From: Bacteroidota bacterium
Lineage (GTDB): Bacteria; Bacteroidota; Bacteroidia; JABEUT01
Direction of reading: 5' to 3'
NCBI GenBank assembly: GCA_013285655.1
Contig: JABDHI010000028.1
Span: forward strand, 1-36,160
Length of the DNA: 36,160 nucleotides
Positions 1 through 7,728 of this stretch are shown piece by piece. How positions within the stretch are numbered: the first letter of the stretch is position 1; the number at the start of each line of letters is the position of its first letter. The translations under genes and the position numbers were made by a program. Below the pieces are notes generated by a model. The model was not told where the DNA came from, ran no database searches, and saw nothing but the letters and a program-made list of their open reading frames with translations.

Positions 1-409
1 CCCGCTGCCAGTCTTCCAGTTTATCAAGTTCGGCTTGCAATAGTTTAAGTGCAGGGTTATTACTTTCTTTCCTGGTGCCCGATGTAGCAGGCTGATTATT
101 TATAATGCGGTCGTTCAGCTCGGCGTTATCTATCGCCTTCGGTTGTGTTTTAGTATTCCTAAAATGATCACGGATCTTATTAATGAATATTTTAAAAATA
201 AAGGATGCAAATTTTTGTTCGGTTTCAAACTGGTAATTGTCTTTTACTTCTACTACCTTATATATGGTTTTGTATATAAGGTCCCATGCCGTGTCTTTTT
301 CCAGGTTCCAGGTGCGGGTGGCATAGGTCAGTAGCTTTTGTGCATACTGTTCATATACCAACTTTACGCTTTCTTCTTTATCGGGCTTTATTTCCTGTGC
401 TACTTCCAT
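1..409 (-). CDS. ECF-type RNA polymerase sigma factor (5' part; gene runs off the window)
   Basis: Reads leftward from an ATG at 409; 136 codons are open before the window edge. The N-terminal half looks like sigma-70 region 2: a helix-rich start with LVYEQYAQKLLTYATRTW (residues 18-34), a WDLIYKTIYKVVEVKDNY stretch (42-59), and FASFIFKIFINKIRDHFR (67-84), which matches the region 2.3/2.4 helix that melts and reads the -10 element in ECF sigmas. A hydrophilic linker follows (residues 85-120). Region 4 would begin near LLQAELDKLEDWQR and lies outside the window. No anti-sigma gene is visible on this side. The family call rests on pattern recognition of region 2 only. Confidence 0.72.
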   Translation of the reverse strand, partial: MEVAQEIKPDKEESVKLVYEQYAQKLLTYATRTWNLEKDTAWDLIYKTIYKVVEVKDNYQFETEQKFASFIFKIFINKIRDHFRNTKTQPKAIDNAELNDRIINNQPATSGTRKESNNPALKLLQAELDKLEDWQR

Positions 410-498
410 ATTGCTTTGTGGTTATCTATATACTATAACGAAACCTGGTAACAGAATAGTATTCGGGGTTCATTTTCAGGTGGTTGTGATTAAATAAA

Positions 499-520
499 AA
501 AGCCCCAATAATGGGGCTTT
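499..520 (-). terminator. Intrinsic terminator of the 3-hydroxybutyryl-CoA dehydrogenase gene
   Basis: A perfect 9-bp stem (AAAGCCCCA / TGGGGCTTT, 4-nt loop) lies about 20 bp downstream of the minus-strand stop codon. On the minus strand it is followed by a run of T (GGGGCTTTTTTATTTA). This is one of the two best Rho-independent terminators in the window. Confidence 0.85.
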
Positions 521-540
521 CTGTTTATCTAATATAATCC

Positions 541-1428
541 TTAAGCAAACCTCGGAGCCAGAACTAAGTCCTTGCTGCCGGCGGTGTACTTATAAAACCC
601 CATACCCGATTTTACACCCAGGTCGCCTGCCGTAACCATGTTAACCAACAGCGGGCAAGGAGCATACTTAGGGTTGCCTAAGCCATCGTGTAATACACGT
701 AATATAGACAGGCACACATCTAAGCCAATAAAATCGGCCAGTTGCAGCGGGCCCATAGGGTGGGCCATACCCAGTTTCATAACGGTATCAATTTCATTAA
801 CGCCCCCAACGCCTTCAAACAAGCTGTAGATAGCTTCGTTTATCATAGGCATAAGTATGCGGTTAGCCACAAAGCCAGGGTAGTCGTTAACCTCGGTAGG
901 TATTTTGCCCAGCTTTTTGCTGAGGTCCATAATTAAGGTAGTAACAGCATCTGATGTGTTGTAGCCACGTATAACCTCAACCAGTTTCATAACCGGAACG
1001 GGATTCATAAAGTGCATACCAATCACTTTATCCGATCGCTTTGTTTGCGCCGCAATTTTGGTGATAGATATAGATGAGGTGTTACTTGCCAATATAGTTG
1101 TTGGTGCGCAATGGTTATCCAAATCGCGAAAGAGCTTGAATTTTATTTCTGGGTTTTCGGTAGCGGCTTCTACAACAAGCTCAGCACCAATAACACCCTT
1201 AGCCAATTCGGTATGGGTGGTAATATTTTTTAATGTAGTGGCTTTGTCGGCTTCGGTAATGGTGCCTTTAGCAACTTGCCTGTCGAGGTTTTTGCCAATA
1301 GTAGCAATGGCCCTGTCCAGCGCATCAGCCGATATATCTATAAGGGCTACCTGGTAACCGCTTTGTGCAAATGTGTGGGCTATGCCGTTGCCCATTGTTC
1401 CTGATCCTATTACCGCTACATTTTTCAT
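541..1428 (-). CDS. hbd: 3-hydroxybutyryl-CoA dehydrogenase
   Basis: Cytoplasmic NAD(P)-dependent dehydrogenase interconverting 3-hydroxyacyl-CoA (C4) and acetoacetyl-CoA; 295 aa, the usual family length. The N-terminal Rossmann fold shows VAVIGSGTMGNGIA (residues 4-17) with an acidic D31 at the end of beta-2, which favours NAD. The catalytic dyad region GMHFMNPVPVMKLVEVI supplies His139 and Glu151, with Asn142 between them. The C-terminal helical domain begins at FVANRILMPMINEA. I chose the ATG at 1428 rather than the in-frame ATG at 1446 because a TAGTTTTG promoter box covers 1444-1451, which puts the upstream ATG inside the promoter, and family members begin at the MKNVAVIG segment. It stands alone with its own promoter and terminator. 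Role in fatty-acid or poly-hydroxybutyrate metabolism is inferred from the family. Confidence 0.93.
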   Translation of the reverse strand: MKNVAVIGSGTMGNGIAHTFAQSGYQVALIDISADALDRAIATIGKNLDRQVAKGTITEADKATTLKNITTHTELAKGVIGAELVVEAATENPEIKFKLFRDLDNHCAPTTILASNTSSISITKIAAQTKRSDKVIGMHFMNPVPVMKLVEVIRGYNTSDAVTTLIMDLSKKLGKIPTEVNDYPGFVANRILMPMINEAIYSLFEGVGGVNEIDTVMKLGMAHPMGPLQLADFIGLDVCLSILRVLHDGLGNPKYAPCPLLVNMVTAGDLGVKSGMGFYKYTAGSKDLVLAPRFA

Positions 1429-1443
1429 GTTCAATATTTTTTG

Positions 1444-1451
1444 CAAAACTA
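1444..1451 (-). promoter_or_regulatory. -7 promoter box (TAGTTTTG) of the dehydrogenase gene
   Basis: Exact match to the Bacteroidota TAnnTTTG -7 consensus on the minus strand. The predicted transcript start is near 1437, some 10 nt before the ATG at 1428. No good -33 TTTG box is seen at the usual spacing. Confidence 0.5.
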
Positions 1452-1486
1452 ATTTTTTTTCAATTAGTGGTTATAAAGCACATTTT

Positions 1487-1512
1487 CGTCATTGCGAGGC
1501 ACGAAGCAATCT
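1487..1512 (+). repeat. REP-like element, GTCATTGCGAGG type
   Basis: Starts GTCATTGCGAGG and ends GAAGCAATCTC, a common Bacteroidota intergenic repeat form. A second REP-like copy in opposite orientation (AGATTCTTCGC...AGAATGACA, 1730-1757) lies on the far side of the mosaic repeat at 1541-1712, so the 314-bp gap is almost entirely repeat. Confidence 0.65.
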
Positions 1513-1540
1513 CAACGCCAGCAAATTATTAAACTTGGTC

Positions 1541-1712
1541 TTGGCACAATCCTTTGCATCTATGTGTCAAGTCCTATCATTTAACCTCTTCACCTCACGT
1601 GCCATGGCTTTTGTGCAATGGTAGTTTGCGTTAGGGATAGTAGCGAAAAGCCCGGAGCGTAGCGAGGACTTGTAACGTATAGCCCGACCCGAGGTACGAG
1701 GGGAACGCCCAA
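1541..1712 (+). repeat. Mosaic intergenic repeat, copy 1
   Basis: Begins TTGGCACA and ends GGGAACGCCC. The half from 1584 to 1712 matches copy 2 (5722-5846, opposite orientation) at roughly 93% by eye. The left part (GCATCTATGTGTC... TCCTATCAT) matches copy 3 near 35.8 kb. Inside are two related sub-blocks, AGCCCGGAGCGTAGCGAGGAC and AGCCCGACCCGAGGTACGAG. No convincing ORF. Confidence 0.75.
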
Positions 1713-1729
1713 GAAAGTAAATAGGAAGA

Positions 1730-1757
1730 GATTCTTCGCTCCACTCAGAATGACAAA
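1730..1757 (-). repeat. REP-like element, reverse orientation
   Basis: AGATTCTTCGCTCCACTCAG followed by AATGACA; reverse partner of the REP at 1487-1512. Confidence 0.6.
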
Positions 1758-1760
1758 AAA

Positions 1761-2423
1761 CTACCTCTTCTTATAATAAGTCATAAGTTCAGCCTCAGCA
1801 AGAATGTGACCCTTACTGACAGAAAGAAGCTGCTTTTTGGTAAGCCCAGCCGGATAAGGCAATACTTCATCAAGCGCATATATCTTAAAATAGTAACGGT
1901 GCGTACCACTCGGCGGACAAGGGCCGTCATAACCTGCAGTACCAAAGCTGGTAATACCCTGGCGGGTTCCGTTGGTTAGCATGGTGTCTTTTGGTTCATG
2001 GGCCTGTAGTGTGGTGTCGGTAACAGGAATGTTGTATAATACCCAATGTACCCAGGTACCTACCGGTGCATCGGGGTCATCGACAATAAGGGCAAAGCTT
2101 TTTGTGTTGGTAAAGGGGTTGTTCCAATGCAGTTCGGGCGATATGTTGCTGCTATCGCAAGTGTAAAGAGCAGGTATGGTATCGCCTTGCTTAAATGCAG
2201 CTGATAGTATGCGGAACGGAGTAGGGGCGTTAAGTGGTGGCGGCGTAAATGCCGAAATGGTACCACTGTGGTTGTTTGAGCAGGCAGTAATTGCGAGTAC
2301 GCTTAATACCAGTATTGCTTTTAATAAATGACTCACCCCCAAGCCCCTCTCTACCCGCAGAGAGGGGAGCAGCGACTGAAACTGTTTGTATGTTTTTGTA
2401 TTACGGCTTACTGTTTTTTTCAT
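1761..2423 (-). CDS. YbhB/YbcL-family (PEBP, Raf kinase inhibitor-like) lipoprotein
   Basis: Phosphatidylethanolamine-binding-protein fold. The ligand-pocket motifs are all visible: YTCDSSNISPELHW, then VDDPDAPVGTWVHWVLYNIP, then GPCPPSGTHRYYFKIYALD. A lipoprotein signal precedes them: a hydrophobic run ending AITAC, with Cys48 as the lipidated residue counting from the ATG at 2423. The start is uncertain. Residues 18-31 are encoded by a palindromic repeat (hairpin 2344-2367), and an in-frame GTG at 2336 gives a compact 19-residue lipoprotein signal. Either the repeat inserted in frame into an older, longer leader, or the true start is the GTG. The function of bacterial PEBPs in the envelope is not established. 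Transcribed alone, divergent from purB. Confidence 0.85.
   Translation of the reverse strand: MKKTVSRNTKTYKQFQSLLPSLRVERGLGVSHLLKAILVLSVLAITACSNNHSGTISAFTPPPLNAPTPFRILSAAFKQGDTIPALYTCDSSNISPELHWNNPFTNTKSFALIVDDPDAPVGTWVHWVLYNIPVTDTTLQAHEPKDTMLTNGTRQGITSFGTAGYDGPCPPSGTHRYYFKIYALDEVLPYPAGLTKKQLLSVSKGHILAEAELMTYYKKR
2344..2367. repeat. Palindromic repeat inside the 5' end of the PEBP gene
   Basis: Perfect 9-bp stem CCCCTCTCT / AGAGAGGGG with a 6-nt loop. A related 9-bp stem (CCCTTCTCT / AGAGAAGGG) lies at 2447-2471, so the ATG at 2423 is bracketed by two copies of one palindrome family. Confidence 0.6.
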
Positions 2424-2446
2424 AAAGCTCTGTTTTTCTATTTGTC

Positions 2447-2471
2447 CCCTTCTCTGTTCAATAGAGAAGGG
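2447..2471. repeat. Palindromic repeat between the PEBP gene and purB
   Basis: Stem CCCTTCTCT (2447-2455) pairs with AGAGAAGGG (2463-2471), 7-nt loop. Same family as 2344-2367. Confidence 0.55.
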
Positions 2472-2496
2472 CAGGGGATGAGTACCGCAAATTTAC

Positions 2497-2504
2497 TATC
2501 TTCG
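2497..2504 (+). promoter_or_regulatory. Probable -7 promoter box (TATCTTCG) of purB
   Basis: One mismatch to TAnnTTTG, 26 bp before the purB ATG, so the leader would be about 20 nt. Confidence 0.35.
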
Positions 2505-2529
2505 TCGGGCAATTTTATAAGAAAATATA

Positions 2530-3882
2530 ATGTCAAATATACACGAGTTTACACCACTTACAGCTATCTCTCCGGTTGACGGAAGATACCGCAGAACGAC
2601 CGAGACCTTATCGGGCTATTTTTCTGAATTTGCCCTGATACAATACCGCGTGCGTGTTGAGGTGGAATATTTTATTGAACTGTGTAAGCTTCCGCTGCCA
2701 CAACTAAAGGGCATTAAAAAGCCTATGTTCGATAAGCTGAAGGATATTTATTTAATGTTCAGCCCCGAGGATGCATTGCGTATTAAGGAACTGGAAAGTG
2801 TTACCAACCACGATGTAAAAGCCGTGGAATATTTTATAAAAGAAAAGTTCGACGCACTGAAGCTTTCGCAATACAAAGAGTTCATTCACTTTGGCCTTAC
2901 CAGCCAGGATATTAATAATACAGCTGTTCCCTTGGCACTTAAAGAATGCATGGAAGACATAATATTTCCTATTATGGAAGACTTGCTGCAAACCATTGAA
3001 GGCCTTGCCGACGATTGGGCCAAAATACCGATGTTGGCATATACCCATGGCCAGCCTGCATCGCCAACACGTTTGGGTAAAGAGTTAATGGTATTTGTAG
3101 AACGCTTGTCTAACCAATTAGATGATTTGGAAAGCCAGCCGGTATCGGCCAAATTTGGCGGAGCAACAGGTAACTTTAATGCGCACCATGTGGCATACCC
3201 TAAAACTGACTGGAAGAAATTTGGTAACCAGTTTGTAACCGAACTGGGTTTGCACCGCCAGCAATACACTACGCAAATAGAACATTACGATGACCTTGCG
3301 GGCCTGTGCGATTGCATGAAACGCATTAACACCATTTATATTGATATGTGCCGCGATATATGGAGCTATATATCGATGGGTTATTTTAAACAAAAAATAA
3401 AAGAAGGCGAAATTGGTTCATCAGCAATGCCACATAAGGTAAACCCGATAGATTTTGAAAACGCTGAAGGTAACCTGGGTATTGCAAATGCAGTGTTCGA
3501 ACATTTATCGGCTAAGCTTCCGGTATCTCGCCTGCAACGCGATTTGACCGACTCTACCGTAATACGTAATTTGGGTGTGCCTATTGCACATTCGTTAATT
3601 GCATACAAGTCTATTTTAAAAGGCCTTGGCAAATTATTGCTGAACAAAGAAGCTATTGAACACGACCTTGAAAGCAATTGGGCAGTGGTAGCCGAAGGTA
3701 TACAAACCATATTAAGGCGCGAAGGGTATCCTAACCCTTACGAAGCATTAAAGGCACTTACACGCACCAACCAAACCATTAGTCAAAAGCATATTACCAA
3801 ATTTATTGATGGCTTAAAGGTGAGCGCAAAGGTAAAAGCCGAACTTAAAAAGATCACCCCGCAAACCTATACCGGTATTTAA
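2530..3882 (+). CDS. purB: Adenylosuccinate lyase
   Basis: Cytoplasmic homotetrameric lyase acting twice in purine synthesis: SAICAR to AICAR plus fumarate, and adenylosuccinate to AMP plus fumarate. 450 aa, typical of the class. The fumarate-lyase signature GSSAMPHKVNPIDFENAEGN is at about residues 295-314; it carries the flexible catalytic-serine loop. TSQDINNTA (around 130-138) and YTHGQPASPTRLGKE (about 173-187, with the catalytic-region His) are also standard. The N-terminus begins with the family-like LTAISPVDGRYRR. A glycosyltransferase gene starts 4 bp after its stop, so the two are probably co-transcribed and translationally coupled. Confidence 0.97.
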   Translation: MSNIHEFTPLTAISPVDGRYRRTTETLSGYFSEFALIQYRVRVEVEYFIELCKLPLPQLKGIKKPMFDKLKDIYLMFSPEDALRIKELESVTNHDVKAVEYFIKEKFDALKLSQYKEFIHFGLTSQDINNTAVPLALKECMEDIIFPIMEDLLQTIEGLADDWAKIPMLAYTHGQPASPTRLGKELMVFVERLSNQLDDLESQPVSAKFGGATGNFNAHHVAYPKTDWKKFGNQFVTELGLHRQQYTTQIEHYDDLAGLCDCMKRINTIYIDMCRDIWSYISMGYFKQKIKEGEIGSSAMPHKVNPIDFENAEGNLGIANAVFEHLSAKLPVSRLQRDLTDSTVIRNLGVPIAHSLIAYKSILKGLGKLLLNKEAIEHDLESNWAVVAEGIQTILRREGYPNPYEALKALTRTNQTISQKHITKFIDGLKVSAKVKAELKKITPQTYTGI

Positions 3883-3886
3883 TAGC

Positions 3887-4792
3887 ATGAAGGTTGTCGG
3901 CTTTACTATTGTACGTAACGCTATAAAGCTCGATTACCCGGTATTGGAATCGCTGGCATCGTTATTGCCCTTGTGCGATGAGGTGATTGTGAGTGTAGGA
4001 AAATCGGAAGACGATACCCTGAACCTTATTAAAAGCATACCAACCGACAAAATAAAAATTGTTGAAAGCGTGTGGGATGATTCGCTGCGCAAAGGTGGTG
4101 TGCTATTAGCCATTGAAACAAATAAGGCTTTAGACGCGGTACCAGCCGATGCCGATTGGCTGATTTACCTGCAAGCTGATGAAGTATTGCACGAGAACGA
4201 CCGTGATGCCATAAAAGCCAACATGCTTAAATGGAAGGACGATAAAAGCGTGGATGGTTTATTATTCAGCTACAAACATTTTTATGGTTCATACGATTAC
4301 CTGGGCGATTCGCACCAATGGTACAAGAACGATATACGCGTAATACGCAACGATAAACACATACGATCTTATAAAGATGCGCAAGGCTTCCGCAAGTTTG
4401 CAACACCACCAACCAACGAAGACTTATTGAACGGTGGAGAGAAATTGCATGTAAAACAATCAGGTGCATCGGTGTATCATTACGGCTGGGTAAAGCACCC
4501 CGAGTTTCAGCAGAACAAACAAAAGTCGTACCATAAAATGTGGCACGAAGATGAATGGCTCGATAAGAATGTGGGCCATGCAACCGAGTTTGATTATGCA
4601 ACCGTGCAATCGTTAGCCCGATTTACCGGTCAGCACCCATTGGTTATGCAACCCCGCATTAAGACCAAGAACTGGGAGTTTATGTATGACGAGAAGAAAA
4701 AGAAACTGACCGTAAAAGAACGTTTCTTTAAACTTACGCAAAGCCTTTTTGGATGGAGGCCGGGTGAGTATAAGAACTACAAGCTAGTTTAA
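3887..4792 (+). CDS. Family-2-like glycosyltransferase
   Basis: 301 aa, GT-A fold. The N-terminus KVVGFTIVRNAIKLDYPVLE matches the start of GT2 enzymes acting on sugar nucleotides. A DEVIVSVGKSEDDT segment (about residues 31-44) follows. WLIYLQADEVLHEND (about 90-104) holds the acidic metal and donor-binding motif in the place of DxD. No transmembrane segment or signal is visible, so it should act on the cytoplasmic face. Acceptor and sugar cannot be told. It sits 4 bp after purB; the pairing with purine synthesis has no obvious metabolic logic and probably reflects simple co-transcription. A palindromic repeat begins about 20 bp after its stop. Confidence 0.8.
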   Translation: MKVVGFTIVRNAIKLDYPVLESLASLLPLCDEVIVSVGKSEDDTLNLIKSIPTDKIKIVESVWDDSLRKGGVLLAIETNKALDAVPADADWLIYLQADEVLHENDRDAIKANMLKWKDDKSVDGLLFSYKHFYGSYDYLGDSHQWYKNDIRVIRNDKHIRSYKDAQGFRKFATPPTNEDLLNGGEKLHVKQSGASVYHYGWVKHPEFQQNKQKSYHKMWHEDEWLDKNVGHATEFDYATVQSLARFTGQHPLVMQPRIKTKNWEFMYDEKKKKLTVKERFFKLTQSLFGWRPGEYKNYKLV

Positions 4793-4813
4793 AGTTGAAT
4801 AATGAAGAAAACA

Positions 4814-4896
4814 GACACGAATTACACTAATTGAAAATAGAATATAACATAGTAAATACTTACTAATCAAAATAAGTAATTCGTGAAATTCGTGTC
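4814..4896. repeat. Palindromic repeat, ACACGAATT type, copy 1
   Basis: Left arm GACACGAATTACACTAATT (4814-4832) and right arm ending GTGAAATTCGTGTC (to 4896) form an imperfect inverted repeat around an AT-rich core. A shorter copy lies at 7686-7728. It follows directly on the glycosyltransferase stop codon. Confidence 0.65.
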
Positions 4897-4926
4897 GATA
4901 GGTTGAAATAATTTTTTTGAGAGAAT

Positions 4927-5688
4927 ATGTTTTTCATTTTTTCTAAAATACTTAACATTTTTATTCTGCCACTTAGCTGGGTGTTTGGCTTGTTGCTGGC
5001 AGCAGTATTAGTAAAAAAGCAACCGCTAAAAAAACAATTACTAATTGCATCTATTGTTGTGTTCTATTTATTTACCAACGACTTTATAGCCGACCGGGTA
5101 ATGACTGCCTGGGAAATACCTGCCATACCACAATCTGACATTAAAGGCAAATATGATGTAGCAATAGTATTGGGTGGCTTTACCGATTACGATGACAGTT
5201 ATACCCGTATTCAGTTTTATCATGGCGCAGACCGCATGTTTCAGGCACTGGAGCTTTACAAAAAAGGTATGGTTCGCAAACTACTTATAGATGGTGGCTC
5301 GGGTAGTTTGGTTGGCGAAAACGTGGAGGCTCCGCATGTGCGTAACTATTTACTGTCAATAGGTGTACCCGATACCGATATTATTATCGAGTCGCGTTCG
5401 GTAAACACACGCCAAAATGCTTTGTTTGCAAAACCTTTGTTAGATAGTATTGCACCGCATGGTAAATACATATTGGTTACATCAGGTTACCACATGCGCC
5501 GTTCAATTGGATGTTTTAATAAAGTGGGCATTGCTACATTGCCCTATACAACCGACAGGCAGGGTGGCCCCGTAAAATTTGCGTTCGATTATCTCTTCAT
5601 CCCCGATCTTAAGGCCATTGAAAATTGGGAGATCCTCTTCCATGAGTGGTTTGGGTATATCTCTTATAAGTTAGCGGGGTATTTATAG
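4927..5688 (+). CDS. YdcF/ElyC/SanA-family (DUF218) inner-membrane protein
   Basis: 253 aa. Two N-terminal membrane segments (about residues 3-27 and 37-54) precede a DUF218 domain. Its conserved blocks are DVAIVLGGFTDYD, GADRMFQALELYKKG, KLLIDGGSGS, EAPHVRNYLLSIGVPDTDI, ESRSVNTRQNALF and KYILVTSGYHMRRSIGCF. In E. coli, ElyC and SanA are linked to envelope and peptidoglycan integrity; the biochemical activity is still unclear. GAGAGA just before the ATG may act as a ribosome site. Monocistronic; a mosaic repeat follows. Confidence 0.88.
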   Translation: MFFIFSKILNIFILPLSWVFGLLLAAVLVKKQPLKKQLLIASIVVFYLFTNDFIADRVMTAWEIPAIPQSDIKGKYDVAIVLGGFTDYDDSYTRIQFYHGADRMFQALELYKKGMVRKLLIDGGSGSLVGENVEAPHVRNYLLSIGVPDTDIIIESRSVNTRQNALFAKPLLDSIAPHGKYILVTSGYHMRRSIGCFNKVGIATLPYTTDRQGGPVKFAFDYLFIPDLKAIENWEILFHEWFGYISYKLAGYL

Positions 5689-5721
5689 ACTGAACCTAAA
5701 AACGTATTTCTATTTAATTCT

Positions 5722-5950
5722 TTGGGCGTTCCCCTCGTGCCTCGGGTCGGGCTATCCGCTGCAAGTCCTCGCTTCACTCCGGGCTTTTCGCTACTATCCC
5801 TAACGCAAACTGCCATTGCACAAAAGCCATGGCACGTGAGGTGAGAAGATTTGATGTTAGGGCTTGACATCCGCCAGCTGGCGGACAAAGAATTATTCGT
5901 ATCCCGTCTATCTTTTACGGAACTCATGCGGGCTTCGCCGGTGTGCCAAA
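5722..5950 (-). repeat. Mosaic intergenic repeat, copy 2 (inverted relative to copy 1)
   Basis: From TTGGGCGTTCC to GTGTGCCAAAT. The segment 5722-5846 is near-identical to copy 1. Beyond GGCACGTGAGGTGA it diverges: an extra block, including a perfect 16-bp palindrome TCCGCCAGCTGGCGGA at 5870-5885, replaces the sequence found in copies 1 and 3, before the shared GTGCCAAAT end. This fills the gap between the two convergent genes. No gene is seen in it. Confidence 0.72.
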
Positions 5951-5985
5951 TCACACTACAATAGAAATTTGCAGTATTGAATTAA

Positions 5986-6438
5986 TTAAATATTACTAAA
6001 CGACCCATTAGTAACAGATAGGTTACCACCACCCTGGTTGGGAGCAGTTTCGTTGGCGGTAAAATAAAAAGTGGCGTTGTACAACGACGTGTTAGATTGG
6101 TTTTGTGTAAGCGTTATTTGCCCGGTGTTAGCACCATCGGTGCTATAGCTGTTCCCGAAGTTATCAGATACGGTAGCGTAGTAAGTAGTAGACTGTGCAC
6201 CCAGCGGATAGATACCTGCGCTTAATGTTTTTAAAACTATAGTTAGGTTGTAGGTGTTGCTGGTGCCTTGTATAACAGTAACACCGTTTGAGTTAGATAC
6301 GGTAACACTAAATGTTAGATTGTTGCCACTCACTGTTGCAGACATAGTTGCATTAGGAGTATTAACCGTTTTTTTGCAGCTTGTGCCAACAAGTAATAGG
6401 GTGATGGCTAATAATAAGGTGTAACAAAGTGTTTTCAT
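5986..6438 (-). CDS. Small surface lipoprotein, DUF6252-like
   Basis: 150 aa. The signal peptide MKTLCYTLLLAITLLLVGTSC carries a lipobox with Cys21 as the lipidation site, followed by two lysines. The mature part is Thr/Asn/Ser-rich and beta-strand-like: MSATVSGNNLTFSVTVSNS, then TYNLTIVLKTLSAGIYPLG, then GQITLTQNQSNTSLYNATF. This order resembles the DUF6252 lipoproteins common in Bacteroidota, but that assignment is from memory and tentative. The function is unknown. Confidence 0.75.
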   Translation of the reverse strand: MKTLCYTLLLAITLLLVGTSCKKTVNTPNATMSATVSGNNLTFSVTVSNSNGVTVIQGTSNTYNLTIVLKTLSAGIYPLGAQSTTYYATVSDNFGNSYSTDGANTGQITLTQNQSNTSLYNATFYFTANETAPNQGGGNLSVTNGSFSNI

Positions 6439-6458
6439 ACATGCGGGGTATTACTACA

Positions 6459-6466
6459 CAAAGTTA
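6459..6466 (-). promoter_or_regulatory. -7 promoter box (TAACTTTG) of the small lipoprotein gene
   Basis: Matches TAnnTTTG on the minus strand, 21 bp before the ATG at 6438. Confidence 0.42.
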
Positions 6467-6497
6467 AGTAAATTGAATAGCAATAAAAAATAACACC

Positions 6498-6902
6498 TTA
6501 GCTGAAAGGCGAATCATCTAAAAACCTGCTCTTTTCGGCCTCGGTTGGAATGGGGCATGCGTCTCGTTTGCCGAATAACGTATACCTGTTGCGGGCTATT
6601 AATCTGTATAACGGGTTGCGGATAAAACCTGGTATGATCTTAAATATCAATACTGCTTTCCAAATACCATTTAACGAACTCACTATTTTAATAACCGCGT
6701 CTGATTCGGTAAGTATTTGTTTGTTGTTATACAGTATTACGGTTTCGGGGGTTGATGCCGGCAGTTTATAATGCGCTAACAAGGCTTTACCATACCCAGA
6801 TTGCAGTGATGCAAACTGAAGCGTGTTCTTTTTATCGCGCTTAATTAAAAACCTGACGAAGCTGTTACACATATTACAAACCCCATCAAAAAGTACTACC
6901 AT
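6498..6902 (-). CDS. DCC-family (DUF393) thiol-disulfide oxidoreductase-like protein
   Basis: 134 aa. It opens with MVVLFDGVCNMCNSFVRFL, the defining DxxCxxC of the family (Asp6, Cys9, Cys12). The other family blocks follow: LQFASLQS, VILYNNKQILTESDAVIKIV, IIPGFIRNPLYRLIARNRY and GKRDACPIP. The family has a thioredoxin-like fold and a predicted redox role; substrates are unknown. It begins 14 bp after the metallo-beta-lactamase stop on the same strand, so the two are probably one transcript. Confidence 0.9.
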   Translation of the reverse strand: MVVLFDGVCNMCNSFVRFLIKRDKKNTLQFASLQSGYGKALLAHYKLPASTPETVILYNNKQILTESDAVIKIVSSLNGIWKAVLIFKIIPGFIRNPLYRLIARNRYTLFGKRDACPIPTEAEKSRFLDDSPFS

Positions 6903-6916
6903 AGTATTCTGGTTAT

Positions 6917-7642
6917 TTACTTATAGCCCAGTTTGGTCAGCAGATCCATTGTATGCTGTAAGCTGGTATTGTTCTGCCAGTCTAAATGGCCGGGGATAAC
7001 ATAAACAGGGTTAGGGCAGTGCGCCATTACTTTACGTATGCTGGCTGGCCAGTCTTTCAGGTCAGCATCATCTGTAAAGCCAATGCTTTCTGTAGCGTAG
7101 CTTTTTACAAAACAGGCTCCGTAAAGTATCTTTTCACGTGGCAACCATATTACAATATTATCTTGCGTGTGGCCCGGGCCGGGGTAAAAAGCCTCGATAG
7201 TATAACCATCAATAGTAAATGCAGTATCCTTAGTAAAGTAATATTGTGCCTGTTTTTCGTGACGTACCTTACACAGGTCGTAAGTCATTTTTGATGAATA
7301 GGTTTTTACACCTTTGCTTTTCAAAAAGTCTAACGCAGCGGTACGATCGGCGTGAAAGTGGGTAGATATAGAGAACAATACCTTTTTGTGGTAACGTGCC
7401 TCAAGGCTATCCATAAAAGGTTGAAACTGGGTAGTATCCCAGGGGGTATCGAATAGTACAATGCCGCTTTTGGTAACCAAATACATGCTGTTCGATGGGT
7501 AAGGGCCGTCATCTATTTTGCGCCAGGTGGTATATATGTAAATATTACCGGTAAGGTGGGTAATTGTTAATGGCGAATGGGTTTGTGCGTCGAGGCTAAG
7601 TGTAAGAAAAGCAGCAAAAAAGAGGAACAGGATGCGTTTCAT
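6917..7642 (-). CDS. Subclass B1 metallo-beta-lactamase
   Basis: 241 aa; cleavable signal peptide ending near Ala19, so probably periplasmic. All six B1 zinc ligands are present in order: His95, His97 and Asp99 in STHFHADRTAALDFL; His158 in GPGHTQDN; Cys177 in YGACFVKS; and His219 in IPGHLDW. Lys180, three residues after the cysteine, matches the carboxylate-binding lysine of B1 enzymes. The Cys ligand rules out subclass B3 and glyoxalase-like relatives. B1 enzymes hydrolyse penicillins, cephalosporins and carbapenems; this gene's spectrum cannot be read from the sequence. There are no mobile-element genes around it, so it looks like a resident chromosomal gene. It leads the transcript that includes the DCC protein. 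Confidence 0.92.
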   Translation of the reverse strand: MKRILFLFFAAFLTLSLDAQTHSPLTITHLTGNIYIYTTWRKIDDGPYPSNSMYLVTKSGIVLFDTPWDTTQFQPFMDSLEARYHKKVLFSISTHFHADRTAALDFLKSKGVKTYSSKMTYDLCKVRHEKQAQYYFTKDTAFTIDGYTIEAFYPGPGHTQDNIVIWLPREKILYGACFVKSYATESIGFTDDADLKDWPASIRKVMAHCPNPVYVIPGHLDWQNNTSLQHTMDLLTKLGYK

Positions 7643-7685
7643 AGGCAGTAGAATTGGATTTATAAATGTAGTTTAATTACTAATC

Positions 7686-7728
7686 CGATATGAATTCCAC
7701 TAATTGTAATTGGTGAAATTCGTGTCGG
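7686..7728. repeat. Palindromic repeat, ACACGAATT type, copy 2
   Basis: Arms ATGAATTCCACTAATT and AATTGGTGAAATTCGTGTCG with a very short centre. It lies in the divergent gap between the metallo-beta-lactamase and the fatty-acid hydroxylase. Confidence 0.55.

Noticed and set aside
6917-7642. Glyoxalase II-like or B3 hydrolase instead of a B1 beta-lactamase
   Set aside because: The zinc-site cysteine (Cys177) and HxHxD followed by GHT and a late GH fit B1; B3 enzymes and glyoxalases lack the cysteine ligand.
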